A stretch of DNA of 64,000 bases. It comes from Micavibrio aeruginosavorus_D (GTDB lineage Bacteria; Pseudomonadota; Alphaproteobacteria; Micavibrionales; Micavibrionaceae). Below the pieces are notes generated by a model. It did no database searches and had not been told where the DNA came from. It worked only from the letters and a program-made list of their open reading frames with translations. Of this stretch, positions 1-8,155 are shown in pieces (the stretch's first letter is position 1; every line of letters begins with the position of its first letter). The translations under genes were made by a program, and so were the position numbers. Location: positions 310,001 to 374,000 of the forward strand of contig NZ_CP195303.1 of the NCBI RefSeq assembly GCF_051245535.1. The letters are read 5' to 3'.

Positions 1-1166
1 AAATTTTCTGGCAAAAGGATGCAACCAATCCGTTGCCGGGCGAAGCGGTCGCGCGCGTGCGCAAGGGCGCATCTCTGATGAAGCCGGATGTCGACGTGAT
101 CGACAGCGATTTGCTGCAGGGACAGGACAAGGTCGCGGTGACGGATCATATCCGTGAATGGCTGCACACGCACCATATCGCCACTGTGCTGGAGCCTTTG
201 AAAGCGCTGGAAGCCGAAGATGACAAAATCAACGCATCCGTACGCGGTATTGCGTGGCAGGTGTATGAAGGGCTGGGCATCGTTCCGCGCGCACAGGTCG
301 AAGAATTGATCGGCACACTGACCCCGGAAGATCGCGCGGCGCTGCGTGCACGCAAAATCCGTCTGGGTCCTGTTCTGGTGTTCCTGCCCGCGCTGAACAA
401 ACCGGCGGCGGTGCGCTTGCGTGCGTTGCTCTGGTCGTTGTGGCACGACAAAGCCTTGCCCGCCGATGTGCCGAATGACGGCATGGTGTCAAAAATTATT
501 GATGAAGCCGCGATTGACCCGGTGTATTTCCGCTCCATCGGGTATCCGGTCTATGGCGGCCGCGTGATCCGCGTCGATATGCTGGATCGTTTGATCAGCG
601 CGATTTACGATAACGCCGTGAAGGGTGAGTTTCAGGCCAAGCATGAGATGGCCGAATGGCTGGGTTGCTCCATCCCTGACCTGTACAAGGTTCTGGAATC
701 AATGGGCCACAAAAAGGTCGAAGACAAACCGGCTCCGGTTGAAGTTTCTGCTGAAGTCCCGGCTGAGGCTCCTGCCGAAACGCCTGTGGTTGAGGTAACA
801 GCGGAAGCGCTGATTGCCGAAGTCAAATCGGATGATACGGCAGAGGTAAAAACGGAAGAGGGCAAGGCCGAAGTGGCTGCGAAGCCGGTTCTGGCCACGT
901 TCCGCTTGAAACGCGGCAAAGCCAATGAATCCCGTCCGCCCCGCCGCGAACATAACGAAAAACGTCCGCACGGCGACCGTAAACCGGGCGGTGAAAAGAA
1001 ATTCGGCGATAAAAAACATAGCGATCGCAAGCCGTTCAATAAAGGCAAAGGCGGCAAGCCGGAACCGCGTGAACGCAAAGAATATGTGATTTCCGCCGAA
1101 GCCAAAACCAAGGCGGATTCACCGTTTGCAATCCTGCAGCAATTGAAATCCGGCGACGGCAAATAA
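1..1166 (+). CDS. SUV3/MgpS-like ATP-dependent RNA helicase, C-terminal part (partial)
   Basis: The reading frame is open to the left edge, so this is only the 3' part of a longer gene; the codons before the first TTG at 33 continue the same protein. The visible segment resembles the region C-terminal to the helicase core in alphaproteobacterial SUV3/MgpS-type helicases: the stretch around NPLPGEAVARVRKG, then a helical domain, then an Ala/Glu/Pro/Val-rich linker at about residues 230-290. It ends in a strongly basic, Arg/Lys/Gly-rich tail, which suggests RNA binding. The helicase motifs themselves lie outside the window, so the assignment rests on the C-terminal domain only. The stop codon overlaps the next ATG by one base (TAATG), which points to translational coupling. 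Confidence 0.75.
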   Translation, partial: IFWQKDATNPLPGEAVARVRKGASLMKPDVDVIDSDLLQGQDKVAVTDHIREWLHTHHIATVLEPLKALEAEDDKINASVRGIAWQVYEGLGIVPRAQVEELIGTLTPEDRAALRARKIRLGPVLVFLPALNKPAAVRLRALLWSLWHDKALPADVPNDGMVSKIIDEAAIDPVYFRSIGYPVYGGRVIRVDMLDRLISAIYDNAVKGEFQAKHEMAEWLGCSIPDLYKVLESMGHKKVEDKPAPVEVSAEVPAEAPAETPVVEVTAEALIAEVKSDDTAEVKTEEGKAEVAAKPVLATFRLKRGKANESRPPRREHNEKRPHGDRKPGGEKKFGDKKHSDRKPFNKGKGGKPEPRERKEYVISAEAKTKADSPFAILQQLKSGDGK

Positions 1167-1570
1167 TGGTCGCACCAACCATCAAAACCCTCTTATGGGC
1201 GGCCACGATGGTTGCGGTTCTGGGCGTCGGCGCATCCGATGTCCGGGCCGAAGGCGCGCGGTTTTCCGGGGCCTATCTGCGCTACGTCTGTGGTGTTGAT
1301 GGTGAGGGCAAGGAAGCGGTGCGCGGCGGTCATGCGGCGTGTCAGGCGTATATTTCCGGCGTGGTCGATTACCACAATCTGATGCTGTCCATGAAAATGG
1401 CACCCGAGGTGCGCTTCTGCCTGCCCGTGAATACATCGATGAACCGTTTGCATGCCGTTGTTTTGGCCTATCTCAATAAAAACCCGCAGCACGATACATT
1501 TGTCGCGGCCCCGGCGGTTGTGATGGCATTGTATGAATCGTTCCCCTGTGGCGGGAAGAAGAAAAAGTAA
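1166..1570 (+). CDS. Rap1a/Tai-like periplasmic protein
   Basis: A 134-residue protein with an N-terminal signal peptide; cleavage is likely after about residue 28 (DVRA-EG). The mature part has four cysteines and the pattern of the Rap1a/Tai immunity-protein family: a Tyr/Gly segment (CQAYISGVVDYH), FCLP, a helix with AYLNKNP, and a closing FPCGG. Family members that are not next to a type VI effector are common in alphaproteobacteria and have no settled function. No effector gene is visible here, so an immunity role is not supported. It is coupled on both sides by TAATG overlaps to the helicase gene and to the downstream membrane protein. The C-terminus is a short lysine run. Confidence 0.7.
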   Translation: MVAPTIKTLLWAATMVAVLGVGASDVRAEGARFSGAYLRYVCGVDGEGKEAVRGGHAACQAYISGVVDYHNLMLSMKMAPEVRFCLPVNTSMNRLHAVVLAYLNKNPQHDTFVAAPAVVMALYESFPCGGKKKK

Positions 1571-2109
1571 TGTTCTCGCGTCGCCCGCAAAAACAATCAT
1601 TTGATATACAACCTGATGAAAACGCGCGGTTTGTGCCGCGCGATTTTTACGACATCATTGTCCGCCGCTATCTTCCGGTGGTCAGCCTGACTTACATTGC
1701 CTCCATCATCGGCATCGCGTGGCGGGTCGATGGGTGGGGTGGGTTCCTGCATTATTTGTTCGAAGATTCCTTCGCCTATAACACGGCGTTGTGGATGGCG
1801 GTGTTTGTGTCTATTCCGGCCTTGTTCTGGATTTTCATTCGCGTGTCGGTGCGGTTTTCCGATTATGCCGATGTCTGGTACAAGGGCATGGCGGGCCTGT
1901 TATGCCTGACTTTGATCATCAGTTTGGTACTGTTCCCTGAATGGAACATGGTCACGGGCTTGCGCCTGCGCATGTTTATGGTCGCATCCATCCCGATGTT
2001 TTTCATCCAGTACTGGTTTTTCGTGCGCGGTGGTTTACCCGGCAGCGTGGCGTGGCCTCTGACGATTATCGCCAGCGTGTTGCTGATTTATGGCTTGGTG
2101 ATTGTTTAA
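1570..2109 (+). CDS. multi-pass membrane protein of unknown function
   Basis: A 179-residue protein with a cytoplasm-like polar N-terminus of about 35 residues followed by four to five hydrophobic helices (roughly residues 37-52, 72-98, 110-125, 137-152 and 158-178). I recognise no catalytic motif and cannot name a family. It is the last gene of the three-gene unit that starts with the helicase; its ATG overlaps the preceding stop by one base. A REP-like element follows directly after the stop, and the opposite-strand copper permease gene lies beyond that. Confidence 0.6.
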   Translation: MFSRRPQKQSFDIQPDENARFVPRDFYDIIVRRYLPVVSLTYIASIIGIAWRVDGWGGFLHYLFEDSFAYNTALWMAVFVSIPALFWIFIRVSVRFSDYADVWYKGMAGLLCLTLIISLVLFPEWNMVTGLRLRMFMVASIPMFFIQYWFFVRGGLPGSVAWPLTIIASVLLIYGLVIV

Positions 2110-2120
2110 ACCCTTGCTGT

Positions 2121-2196
2121 GGCATCCCCGCGAAAGCGGGGATCCATACGGAACGGCGGATAGCCCCCATGGATTCCCGTTTTCACGGGAATGCCC
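2121..2196. repeat. REP-like palindromic element, copy 1
   Basis: Two imperfect palindromes (ATCCCCGCGAAAGCGGGGAT and ATTCCCGTTTTCACGGGAAT) are separated by about 30 bases, between two convergent genes. It is the first of about fifteen related copies in the window and may act as a bidirectional transcription end. Confidence 0.85.
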
Positions 2197-2208
2197 AACG
2201 GGGTGATG

Positions 2209-3321
2209 TTAACCACCCGCCCCGAACTGGTTCATAATCCACCCCAGCACCAGAATTTGCGGCACGGTCAGCAGCGGCAAAGACAGCGCAATCTTCCACG
2301 ATTTCGTCATATCGCGCAGGACCATCATCTCGGTATAATCCGTCGATACCCCGGCCATCAGGAAGGCAAAGCCATTCCCCGGCGCGGCGGCGCGTGTGAC
2401 TAGATCGGCCCCGATCGGTGTGGACCCTTCGGAACACACCTCAATCAACGTCGTGGCGAGCAGGGTCAGGAACAAACCGGCAATGGTCGGGCCAAACCAT
2501 GTGGCGAATGTATCCATCGGCACAAAGGTGCGGATCAACGCGGCCAGAACAATACCGAACGCCAGCCACCGCAAAACCATTTTCCCGTCAATCCAGCCAT
2601 GGCGCAAAACATCCACGGCAAAGGCGCGGGTGAATTTAAAATGTTTCAAACGCGCTTTGGCATCCGCCATCATGTTAAACCCGTCCGGCAATTCCGTTTT
2701 ATGCGGGTTCTCCGGCAAAACACCCGCGCGGGTCAGGGCGAGATACATAAAGCCCGTTACAATCGCGATGACGGCAGAGGCCGCGATAAACACCAAGGTC
2801 CATTTCACCCCAATCATGGCCAGCAGGATCAGTGTCAGTGAGAACGAGTTCCACGGGCTGGCGATCAGGAAGGTCATGACCTGCCCCAAACTGGCCCCGC
2901 GTTCATACAATTTCGCGCCCACCATCAAAATACCGTGGGAGCAGAGGTCGAGCAGCAACCCGGCGGCGGCGGCACGGAAAATGCCACCCACGCTGTCGCC
3001 ACGGCCCAGCATGGCGGTGAAATATTCACGCGGTACACGGCTCATCAAACCAACGGCGACCAAGCCCAGAATAACACCCCACCACATCATGCTGGCCAGT
3101 TCGAGAACCGAATGGCCAAAATGGTGAATCAATGGTGCATCAATGCTCAGGCTGTTACAGATCAGGTGCGCGGATATACCGCCCACGATAATCGTGCCAG
3201 ACCCCCAGAGCAGGTAATCCGGCCGTTGTTTATCCGACGGCATGGCGCAGCACCCGGCGGTGTCAATCGGGGCCGGAGGCGCGGTTTCAAATACATCTTT
3301 GCCGGAGCAACAATTTTTCAT
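2209..3321 (-). CDS. SO_0444-type Cu/Zn efflux permease (DUF318 family)
   Basis: A 370-residue permease with eight or more hydrophobic helices. It carries family signatures: CSHGI after the second or third helix, ASPWNSF, and in the second half CSEGSTPIGADL and MAGVSTDYTE, an internally repeated design typical of DUF318/ArsP-like permeases. The N-terminus has two Cys-Cys pairs (NCC at residues 3-5 and GCC near 24-26), which could hand metal to the channel. The gene follows csoR by three bases on the same strand, so the two form an operon under the CsoR-type operator. Export of copper, or possibly zinc, from the cytoplasm is inferred from the family and from the regulator. Confidence 0.8.
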   Translation of the reverse strand: MKNCCSGKDVFETAPPAPIDTAGCCAMPSDKQRPDYLLWGSGTIIVGGISAHLICNSLSIDAPLIHHFGHSVLELASMMWWGVILGLVAVGLMSRVPREYFTAMLGRGDSVGGIFRAAAAGLLLDLCSHGILMVGAKLYERGASLGQVMTFLIASPWNSFSLTLILLAMIGVKWTLVFIAASAVIAIVTGFMYLALTRAGVLPENPHKTELPDGFNMMADAKARLKHFKFTRAFAVDVLRHGWIDGKMVLRWLAFGIVLAALIRTFVPMDTFATWFGPTIAGLFLTLLATTLIEVCSEGSTPIGADLVTRAAAPGNGFAFLMAGVSTDYTEMMVLRDMTKSWKIALSLPLLTVPQILVLGWIMNQFGAGG

Positions 3322-3324
3322 GAT

Positions 3325-3624
3325 TTAATCCAGTTCAAAACGCTTAAACAAGTCTTTGATTTCTTCGATCATTGTCGCGGCTTCGTCTTTGTCGCCGCTG
3401 GCAATCGTTCCGGCGACACAGGAATGCAAATGCCGCTCCAGAATATTGGCTTCGATGGTTTTGATCGCGGCGCGAATGGCGCGCAATTGCGTGATGATGT
3501 CGGGGCAATACCGCTCTTCGACAATCATCTTCTTCACCCCTTCGACCTGTCCGGCAATACGGTTCAGGCGCGGAATCTGGTCCGTGTGGGCGGCGTGTTC
3601 GTGGGGATGGGCGGCATCACTCAT
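3325..3624 (-). CDS. csoR: copper-sensing CsoR-family repressor
   Basis: A 99-residue all-helical protein of the CsoR/RcnR family. The metal ligands of copper-sensing CsoR are present with exact spacing: Cys in RYCPD, His 25 residues later in LERHLH, and Cys four residues after that (HLHSC). This C-H-C set points to Cu(I) rather than the nickel/cobalt RcnR set. The N-terminus is His-rich (HPHEHAAH), which could add a metal site. It probably represses its own operon with the downstream permease: a double operator overlaps its promoter just upstream at 3642-3702. Confidence 0.9.
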   Translation of the reverse strand: MSDAAHPHEHAAHTDQIPRLNRIAGQVEGVKKMIVEERYCPDIITQLRAIRAAIKTIEANILERHLHSCVAGTIASGDKDEAATMIEEIKDLFKRFELD

Positions 3625-3641
3625 TGGTTCTCTCCCTATGC

Positions 3642-3702
3642 CCTTATTATATACCCTCTGGGGGTATATCGGTCAAGTACCCCCGGAGGGTATATAATAA
3701 GG
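3642..3702 (-). promoter_or_regulatory. csoR promoter with double CsoR-type operator
   Basis: Two 25-base arms (3642-3666 and 3678-3702) are inverted copies with one mismatch, separated by 11 bases. Each arm contains the CsoR-type core TATACCCTCYGGGGGTA, itself a palindrome. On the minus strand a TTGACC -35 box (3671-3676) is followed after 17-19 bases by TATATA/TATAAT, so the csoR-proximal operator fills the promoter spacer. This is the usual architecture for CsoR repression relieved by Cu(I). No gene diverges to the right, so the function of the second arm is unclear. Confidence 0.88.
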
Positions 3703-3715
3703 CATATGAAGGCAC

Positions 3716-3747
3716 AAAAAGCCCCCGGTTTTGCGCCGGGGGCTTTT
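3716..3747 (-). terminator. rho-independent terminator of the OmpA-like gene
   Basis: A GCCCCCGG stem with a short loop, flanked by A and T runs, lies just downstream (minus strand) of the OmpA-like gene. Confidence 0.85.
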
Positions 3748-3768
3748 GAAGGGATTATGCGCCGTGGT

Positions 3769-4401
3769 CTATTTCATGAAATGAATGACCGTACGGCGGT
3801 TTTGCGGTTCGCGAACATTATCTTCCGTGGGCACTTTCAGGTCGTTTTGACCGTGTGCCTCCAGATCCATGGCCGTGTTCGGAATGCCGCGTTTGGTAAG
3901 CGCAGCAGACACCGCCATAGCCCGGTTGGCTGATAACTGATCGTTATAAGCGGGGGTACCGGATGTGTCCGTGTAACCCGCAACCACAACGCCACTGGGT
4001 TGATACAACGCAATGTCGGACGCGGCTTTATCAACCATGGCATGGGCTTGCAGATCCAGAGCCGTGCTGTCCAGCGGGAAGAAAATTTCATAGCTGGACA
4101 CGACTTGCGGCACAGGGGCCGGTGTCGGAGCCGGCGGCGGTGGTGGATCTGGGATTGCTACGCGGTGATACAGCTTACAATCCACGTACATTACCTCTGC
4201 CGGTAATGTGCGGTAATTTTGGCATGGTTCACGTTCTTCATAATCTTTGTAGATGCGCAACATGCCACGTTCTTTTTCGGAAACGCTTTGCAGATATTGG
4301 TAATCAACGCGCTTCCATTCATACCCGGCCGCATTGGCCGCCGTCGATGCCAACAGCATCACAGCCACCACGCCGGGCAAAATATACGCTGGTCTAAACA
4401 T
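3769..4401 (-). CDS. OmpA-family peptidoglycan-binding protein
   Basis: A 210-residue exported protein. I chose the ATG at 4401 because it begins a normal signal peptide (cleavage near ANA-AGYEW) and has an AAAGGA ribosome site; an upstream GTG would only add ten charged residues. After a Cys-containing N-terminal domain there is a proline-rich linker (PDPPPPPAPTPAPVP). The OmpA C-terminal domain follows: FFPLDSTALD, then VAGYTDTSG, then LSANRAMAV and a closing NRRTVIHF. These residues bind peptidoglycan diaminopimelate in the family. There is no barrel domain, so it is probably a periplasmic or lattice-tethering protein rather than a porin. Confidence 0.85.
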   Translation of the reverse strand: MFRPAYILPGVVAVMLLASTAANAAGYEWKRVDYQYLQSVSEKERGMLRIYKDYEEREPCQNYRTLPAEVMYVDCKLYHRVAIPDPPPPPAPTPAPVPQVVSSYEIFFPLDSTALDLQAHAMVDKAASDIALYQPSGVVVAGYTDTSGTPAYNDQLSANRAMAVSAALTKRGIPNTAMDLEAHGQNDLKVPTEDNVREPQNRRTVIHFMK

Positions 4402-4643
4402 TTTTTTGTCCTTTCGATCTTCGGTGTACACCTGATATCGACCATTAAGGGTAGTACGTTCAGTCTATAGGGAAACCTTAAGGATAATATTTCGAGGGAT
4501 AGGTTTCTTGCGTGACCGTTGCATTTTTCACACGGTGAGGCGAATGGCGCAGAAATCTGCGGCATTCGGTGGTCATGTTGTGATGGCTTGAATTTGTTTC
4601 AAATGTTTGTGAATGCGCTTGTAATGCGCATTTTTTGATGGGC

Positions 4644-4802
4644 CTATATTTGACCCATCAACATCAGAACAAGAAGGACGATGAGAGCAAGGCCCAAACC
4701 GCTGCTGGGGTACACACCCCAATTGCGGCTGTGAGGCCAGCTTGGCAAAGCGCCAATCACCATCAACAATAAGACAATGATCAATAATGTTGTGAGGCTC
4801 AT
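4644..4802 (-). CDS. DUF3309 small membrane protein
   Basis: A 52-residue protein found by direct translation. It has a hydrophobic helix (LTTLLIIVLLLMVIGALP), a conserved turn SWPHSRNWGVYPSSGLGL, and a second helix ending near LMGQI. This pattern is the DUF3309 family, common in alpha- and betaproteobacteria and of unknown function. The ATG is preceded by an AAGGAATT ribosome site. It lies alone between the OmpA-like gene and a glycine-zipper lipoprotein, all on the same strand. Confidence 0.85.
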   Translation of the reverse strand: MSLTTLLIIVLLLMVIGALPSWPHSRNWGVYPSSGLGLALIVLLVLMLMGQI

Positions 4803-4839
4803 AATAATTCCTTTCTACCGCTACGATGAGAAACGGTTA

Positions 4840-5079
4840 CTATTTTCTCCAGACGGGTTTCCCAAGATCAATGTCATCTTCGTCCGTCAGGCCACCAGCC
4901 GCTGCGCCGACAGCACCACCAATGACAGCCCCGGTCAGCGCACTGCCACCGGTTACGGAACTACCAACCGCACCAACGCCCGCGCCAATGGCACCGCCGC
5001 TGATCGCGCGGTCTGATGTCGATGTTCCGCAAGCAGAAAGTATGATCACAAGTCCCGAATAAATGATGAGACGTAACAT
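4840..5079 (-). CDS. small glycine-zipper lipoprotein
   Basis: A 79-residue lipoprotein. The ATG at 5079 is chosen because it is preceded by GGAGG and begins a lipoprotein signal (LVIILSAC, lipid-anchored Cys near residue 17); the longer frame to 5169 adds no signal. The mature part is almost entirely Gly/Ala/Ser repeats (GGAIGAGVGAVG, GAVIGGAVGAAAGG), a glycine-zipper pair that normally forms packed membrane helices. A short acidic tail follows. The function is unknown; glycine-zipper lipoproteins of this kind are outer-membrane associated. Confidence 0.75.
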   Translation of the reverse strand: MLRLIIYSGLVIILSACGTSTSDRAISGGAIGAGVGAVGSSVTGGSALTGAVIGGAVGAAAGGLTDEDDIDLGKPVWRK

Positions 5080-5340
5080 ATTAGGCCTCCTCTGGTTCTG
5101 GGTTTGAATGGTTTGTGTACACCAACGCACAGAGCCATGCTTTCGTTCCATACGCGAAAGCGGCAACACCGATCAAATTCGGCATTGCAAATTCATGTTC
5201 AACAAAAAGGGGGCAATATTGTCGGTGCGGCCAATACGGTCGCGCATGAACCAACGATGGTGTCAGTTATTTATATAGGGCGAAATGGATGCGTATGAAC
5301 AACGCGGTGCGGCGCCAACATTTTCGCGGAAAGATGCAAT

Positions 5341-5370
5341 AAAAAAGCCCCCAAACGGGGGCTTTTTTAT
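5341..5370 (-). terminator. terminator of tRNA-Pro
   Basis: A-run, stem GCCCCC/GGGGGC with a tetraloop-like AAAC, then a T-run, directly downstream of the minus-strand tRNA gene. Confidence 0.85.
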
Positions 5371-5373
5371 AAA

Positions 5374-5450
<77 letters not shown>

Positions 5451-5531
5451 ATCCAAGCAAGGCCAGAGAGGTAGCGTAAATCGGGGCGGGCTGTCAATTG
5501 GCTTATTGAAAAACAGGGCAAAAAGGCCATG

Positions 5532-5556
5532 AAAAAACCCCCTGATCCGGGGGTTT
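5532..5556 (-). terminator. terminator of the lipoprotein gene at 5582
   Basis: AAAAAACCCCC-TGAT-CCGGGGGTTT hairpin just past the stop of the minus-strand lipoprotein gene. Confidence 0.8.
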
Positions 5557-5581
5557 CATCGGTTTTCGCTGTATGGCGGGC

Positions 5582-5857
5582 TTAGCGTTTCAGCTGATAC
5601 ACGAAATAAGAGCCGCTGCGGTTGTCCTGCGGGACGGAGCATGTGCCGGCGTCACGATCAACCGGGAACGCTTTTTCCGTGCCTTCGCGGAGCAGGGCGC
5701 CATCAAATGCGCTGATAATCTGCACCGGGTATTTGGCGTCGTTGTCGATCTGGCAGAAGGCTTTGTCGGCGGATACATCGCTGTCGCCACAGGCCACAAG
5801 GCCGCAGGCCAAAGCAAAGACGGAAGCCGCGCCGATCAATTTGTTGTTTGCACTCAT
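5582..5857 (-). CDS. small lipoprotein of unknown function
   Basis: A 91-residue lipoprotein. The start at 5857 has a GAGGG ribosome site and begins a lipoprotein signal ending LACGLVAC-GDSD, with the anchoring Cys near residue 23. The mature domain is about 68 residues and has two further cysteines (FCQID and TCSVP) that could form a disulphide. It ends YFVYQLKR. I do not recognise a family. It has its own terminator and an opposite-strand neighbour, so it is probably monocistronic. Confidence 0.7.
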   Translation of the reverse strand: MSANNKLIGAASVFALACGLVACGDSDVSADKAFCQIDNDAKYPVQIISAFDGALLREGTEKAFPVDRDAGTCSVPQDNRSGSYFVYQLKR

Positions 5858-6086
5858 AATACGCACCCTCGGTTGGAAATTTTGTTTAACATAATACAGA
5901 TTTTTCCGCACTGCAAGCGTTTTTATAGGCTTTCGTGGGCTCCGGCCATAAAAAACGTTGAAAATCTGCGGTTTATAGCCCTTGGCATAGGGGGAGGGCT
6001 TGGGGAGCGGATTTTAAGGTTTGGGTAACTTAATGGGCCTATATTTATGTAAATTTTGACAATCCTCTCTGCGTAAGTGAGTGCCC

Positions 6087-6920
6087 ATGGAAAAAGACGA
6101 GAAAGACCAATCCCCTGCGCCGGCCAGCCCTCCGGTCTCCACCGGCCCGCTGCAAATGCCGATCTCGCCGAGTGGCAACGTCACATTACAATTTGAAGAA
6201 TCGCAGGTGTCTGTCGGTCCGAAGGGCGATGGTGTGCGTGTCGGCCTTAACGGCGACAATGCGCCGGAAGTTTTTTACCAACGCGGTGGCGCGGATGGCA
6301 AACTCGCGCAGGGTGGTGTGCTGATTGGCACGACGGGTGATTTCAATTCATCGATCAGCCTGTCCAACGACCCGTTTGAACATCATGCCGAATCCGAAAC
6401 ATTGGTGGGGGCGCGTCTGTCCGATGAAACATTTCTGGGCAGGGCGTTCCGCGCATCGGCCACGGCGGGCGTCACAGTGGATGGCACGGCGCACGCCAGC
6501 GCCAATATTCGCAAAACCCATGACGATTTTCTGGGTGTGGATGCCGCCGTTGCATCCAGCGCGGCGCAAGTGTCGCTGACAGAAAAAGATGGCGTGCGTG
6601 TCGATGTGCGTGAAGGAGCGCAATACCAATTCAAAACCCCATGGGATACAAAAGCCGAAGCAACCGTTGCGGCACAGGCGACGTTCAGCGAACGGCGTGG
6701 CACGTCCTATACCGCATCCACCGATCTGGATGTGCGTCTGGGCAAGGAGGGCCGGATGGAAAAACTGTCTGCCGTTTTTGGGGCCAGCGCCGGATCAGAA
6801 GGCGTGGGCGCGCGGGCGGGTGTGTACCACGATGTGGGCCCGGGCCGTGCGGGGCTGGAGGTCGAGCAGAACAAAGACCACGGCACGACCGTGGGGTTCG
6901 CGATCAAGGCCGGGTTCTAG
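6087..6920 (+). CDS. beta-rich protein of unknown function, no signal peptide
   Basis: A protein of about 277 residues; an upstream GTG at 6081 would add only two. The first 25 residues are polar and Pro-rich, with no signal peptide. The rest is dominated by alternating polar/non-polar strands and short turns (GPKGDGVRVGLNGD, EKDGVRVDVREG, TASTDLDVRLGKEG). The last 60 residues look like the closing strands of a beta-barrel and end in a terminal Phe (VGFAIKAGF), the usual outer-membrane-protein signature. The combination of a barrel-like C-terminus and no export signal is odd. I cannot assign a family or function. A second start with a signal peptide is not visible upstream. Confidence 0.55.
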   Translation: MEKDEKDQSPAPASPPVSTGPLQMPISPSGNVTLQFEESQVSVGPKGDGVRVGLNGDNAPEVFYQRGGADGKLAQGGVLIGTTGDFNSSISLSNDPFEHHAESETLVGARLSDETFLGRAFRASATAGVTVDGTAHASANIRKTHDDFLGVDAAVASSAAQVSLTEKDGVRVDVREGAQYQFKTPWDTKAEATVAAQATFSERRGTSYTASTDLDVRLGKEGRMEKLSAVFGASAGSEGVGARAGVYHDVGPGRAGLEVEQNKDHGTTVGFAIKAGF

Positions 6921-6956
6921 GGGCTATTCAATATTGATCATGCACCAAAAATATTG

Positions 6957-7062
6957 TCATGCCCGCGAAGGCGGGCATCCGGCACAATAACGTGCGCGGC
7001 GTTGCCGCGCGCATAACCGGATCCCCGCCGTTTAAGCCCCGCTGGCGCGGGGCCGCGGGGAT
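6957..7062. repeat. REP-like element, diverged copy 2
   Basis: GTCATGCCCGCGAAGGCGGGCAT followed by further GC-rich inverted repeats (GCGCGGCGTTGCCGCGCGC and a CCCGCTGGCGCGGG hairpin), between convergent genes. It is longer and more diverged than the other copies. Confidence 0.65.
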
Positions 7063-7085
7063 GAGGGCAGGGGACAATCTATCAC

Positions 7086-8144
7086 TTAATGATCACGCCC
7101 AACGGCGAACGACAAAACGTCATCCAGCGCATCGCGGATGGCGTTTTTCGGGGCGGTGTGCAGGGCGGCGCGCGCTTTGGCTTCGTATTCGCGGGCCAGC
7201 GCTAATCCACGGTTCAGCGCATCATGCTTGACCAGCAGGGCTTGCGCGGTGGCCAGGTCGGCATCGGTTTGTTCGCGGCGTTCCATCGTGCGGGCCCAGA
7301 ATTCGCGTTCGGTCGCATCGGCGCGTTCCAATGCCATCAATACGGGCGCGGTCAATTTGCCTTCACGGAAATCATCACCGACGGTCTTGCCCAATTTTTC
7401 GCGGTTGGCGCTGTAATCCAAAACATCATCCGCAATCTGGAACGCCATGCCGAGGTAATACCCGAAATCGCGCATGGCTTTTTGCGCCGTTGTATCCGCG
7501 CCCGCAATAATCGGGCCGACTTCGCACGCGGCGGCGAACAGGGCAGCGGTTTTGGCCTCGATAATTGCCGTATATTTTTCCATGCCCGTGGACAAATCAT
7601 TGGCGGCGGAGAGTTGTAGCACTTCGCCCTCGGCAATGGTCGCCGATGCGTCGGACAGGATGCGCAACACGTCAATCGATCCGTCCGCCACCATCAACTG
7701 GAACGAACGGCAGAACAGGAAATCACCGACCAGCACGCTGGCCTGATTGCCAAACACCATGTTGGCGGAGGGTTTGCCCCGGCGCTCAACACTCTCATCC
7801 ACGACATCGTCATGGAGCAGGGTGGCGGTATGGATAAATTCAACGGCGGCCGACAAACCAAACGGGCGGTCGCCGGTGTATCCGTAAAGACGCGTGCAGC
7901 CGAGTGTGAGGAGCGGGCGAATGCGTTTGCCGCCCGCGGCGATCAACCATGCTGCCAGTTGCGGGATCAGGGCCACATGGGAATCCATGCGCGCGATAAT
8001 CAGCGCGTTCACCTTGGCCAGATCATCGCCCAGCAATGACGACAAATGATCCAGCGGGTGGATCGTTTCGGTATCGTTTTTGGGTGCGGCTTGTGGCGTC
8101 ATCATCATGCCCAAAGTGTTAATGGATGGGGGGCGTTTAATCAA
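7086..8144 (-). CDS. ispB: octaprenyl diphosphate synthase-like polyprenyl synthetase
   Basis: Long-chain trans-polyprenyl diphosphate synthase, making the isoprenoid tail of ubiquinone from IPP and FPP. Both Asp-rich magnesium sites are clear: LLHDDVVDESVERRG (first) and ADDVLDYSA (second), with GGKRIRP upstream and the TGD...E spacing of the IspB class (about 340 residues). The longest form starts at TTG 8144, with AGGG four bases upstream; the triple ATG at 8108-8100 is a credible alternative and would shorten the protein by 12-14 residues. A second, shorter-chain prenyl transferase (ispA) is in the window at 42549. Confidence 0.9.
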   Translation of the reverse strand: MIKRPPSINTLGMMMTPQAAPKNDTETIHPLDHLSSLLGDDLAKVNALIIARMDSHVALIPQLAAWLIAAGGKRIRPLLTLGCTRLYGYTGDRPFGLSAAVEFIHTATLLHDDVVDESVERRGKPSANMVFGNQASVLVGDFLFCRSFQLMVADGSIDVLRILSDASATIAEGEVLQLSAANDLSTGMEKYTAIIEAKTAALFAAACEVGPIIAGADTTAQKAMRDFGYYLGMAFQIADDVLDYSANREKLGKTVGDDFREGKLTAPVLMALERADATEREFWARTMERREQTDADLATAQALLVKHDALNRGLALAREYEAKARAALHTAPKNAIRDALDDVLSFAVGRDH

Positions 8145-8155
8145 GCCACCCTAAA

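Noticed and set aside
1166..1570. Type VI immunity gene
   Set aside because: Family match to Rap1a, but no effector or T6SS gene is nearby.
2935..3933. Long plus-strand reading frame over csoR and the permease
   Set aside because: Antisense to well-supported genes; its translation is His/Arg/Gln-rich and has no family features.
4612..4638. Terminator AATGCGC / GCGCATT with T-run
   Set aside because: The T-run is on the plus strand where no gene ends; it may be chance.
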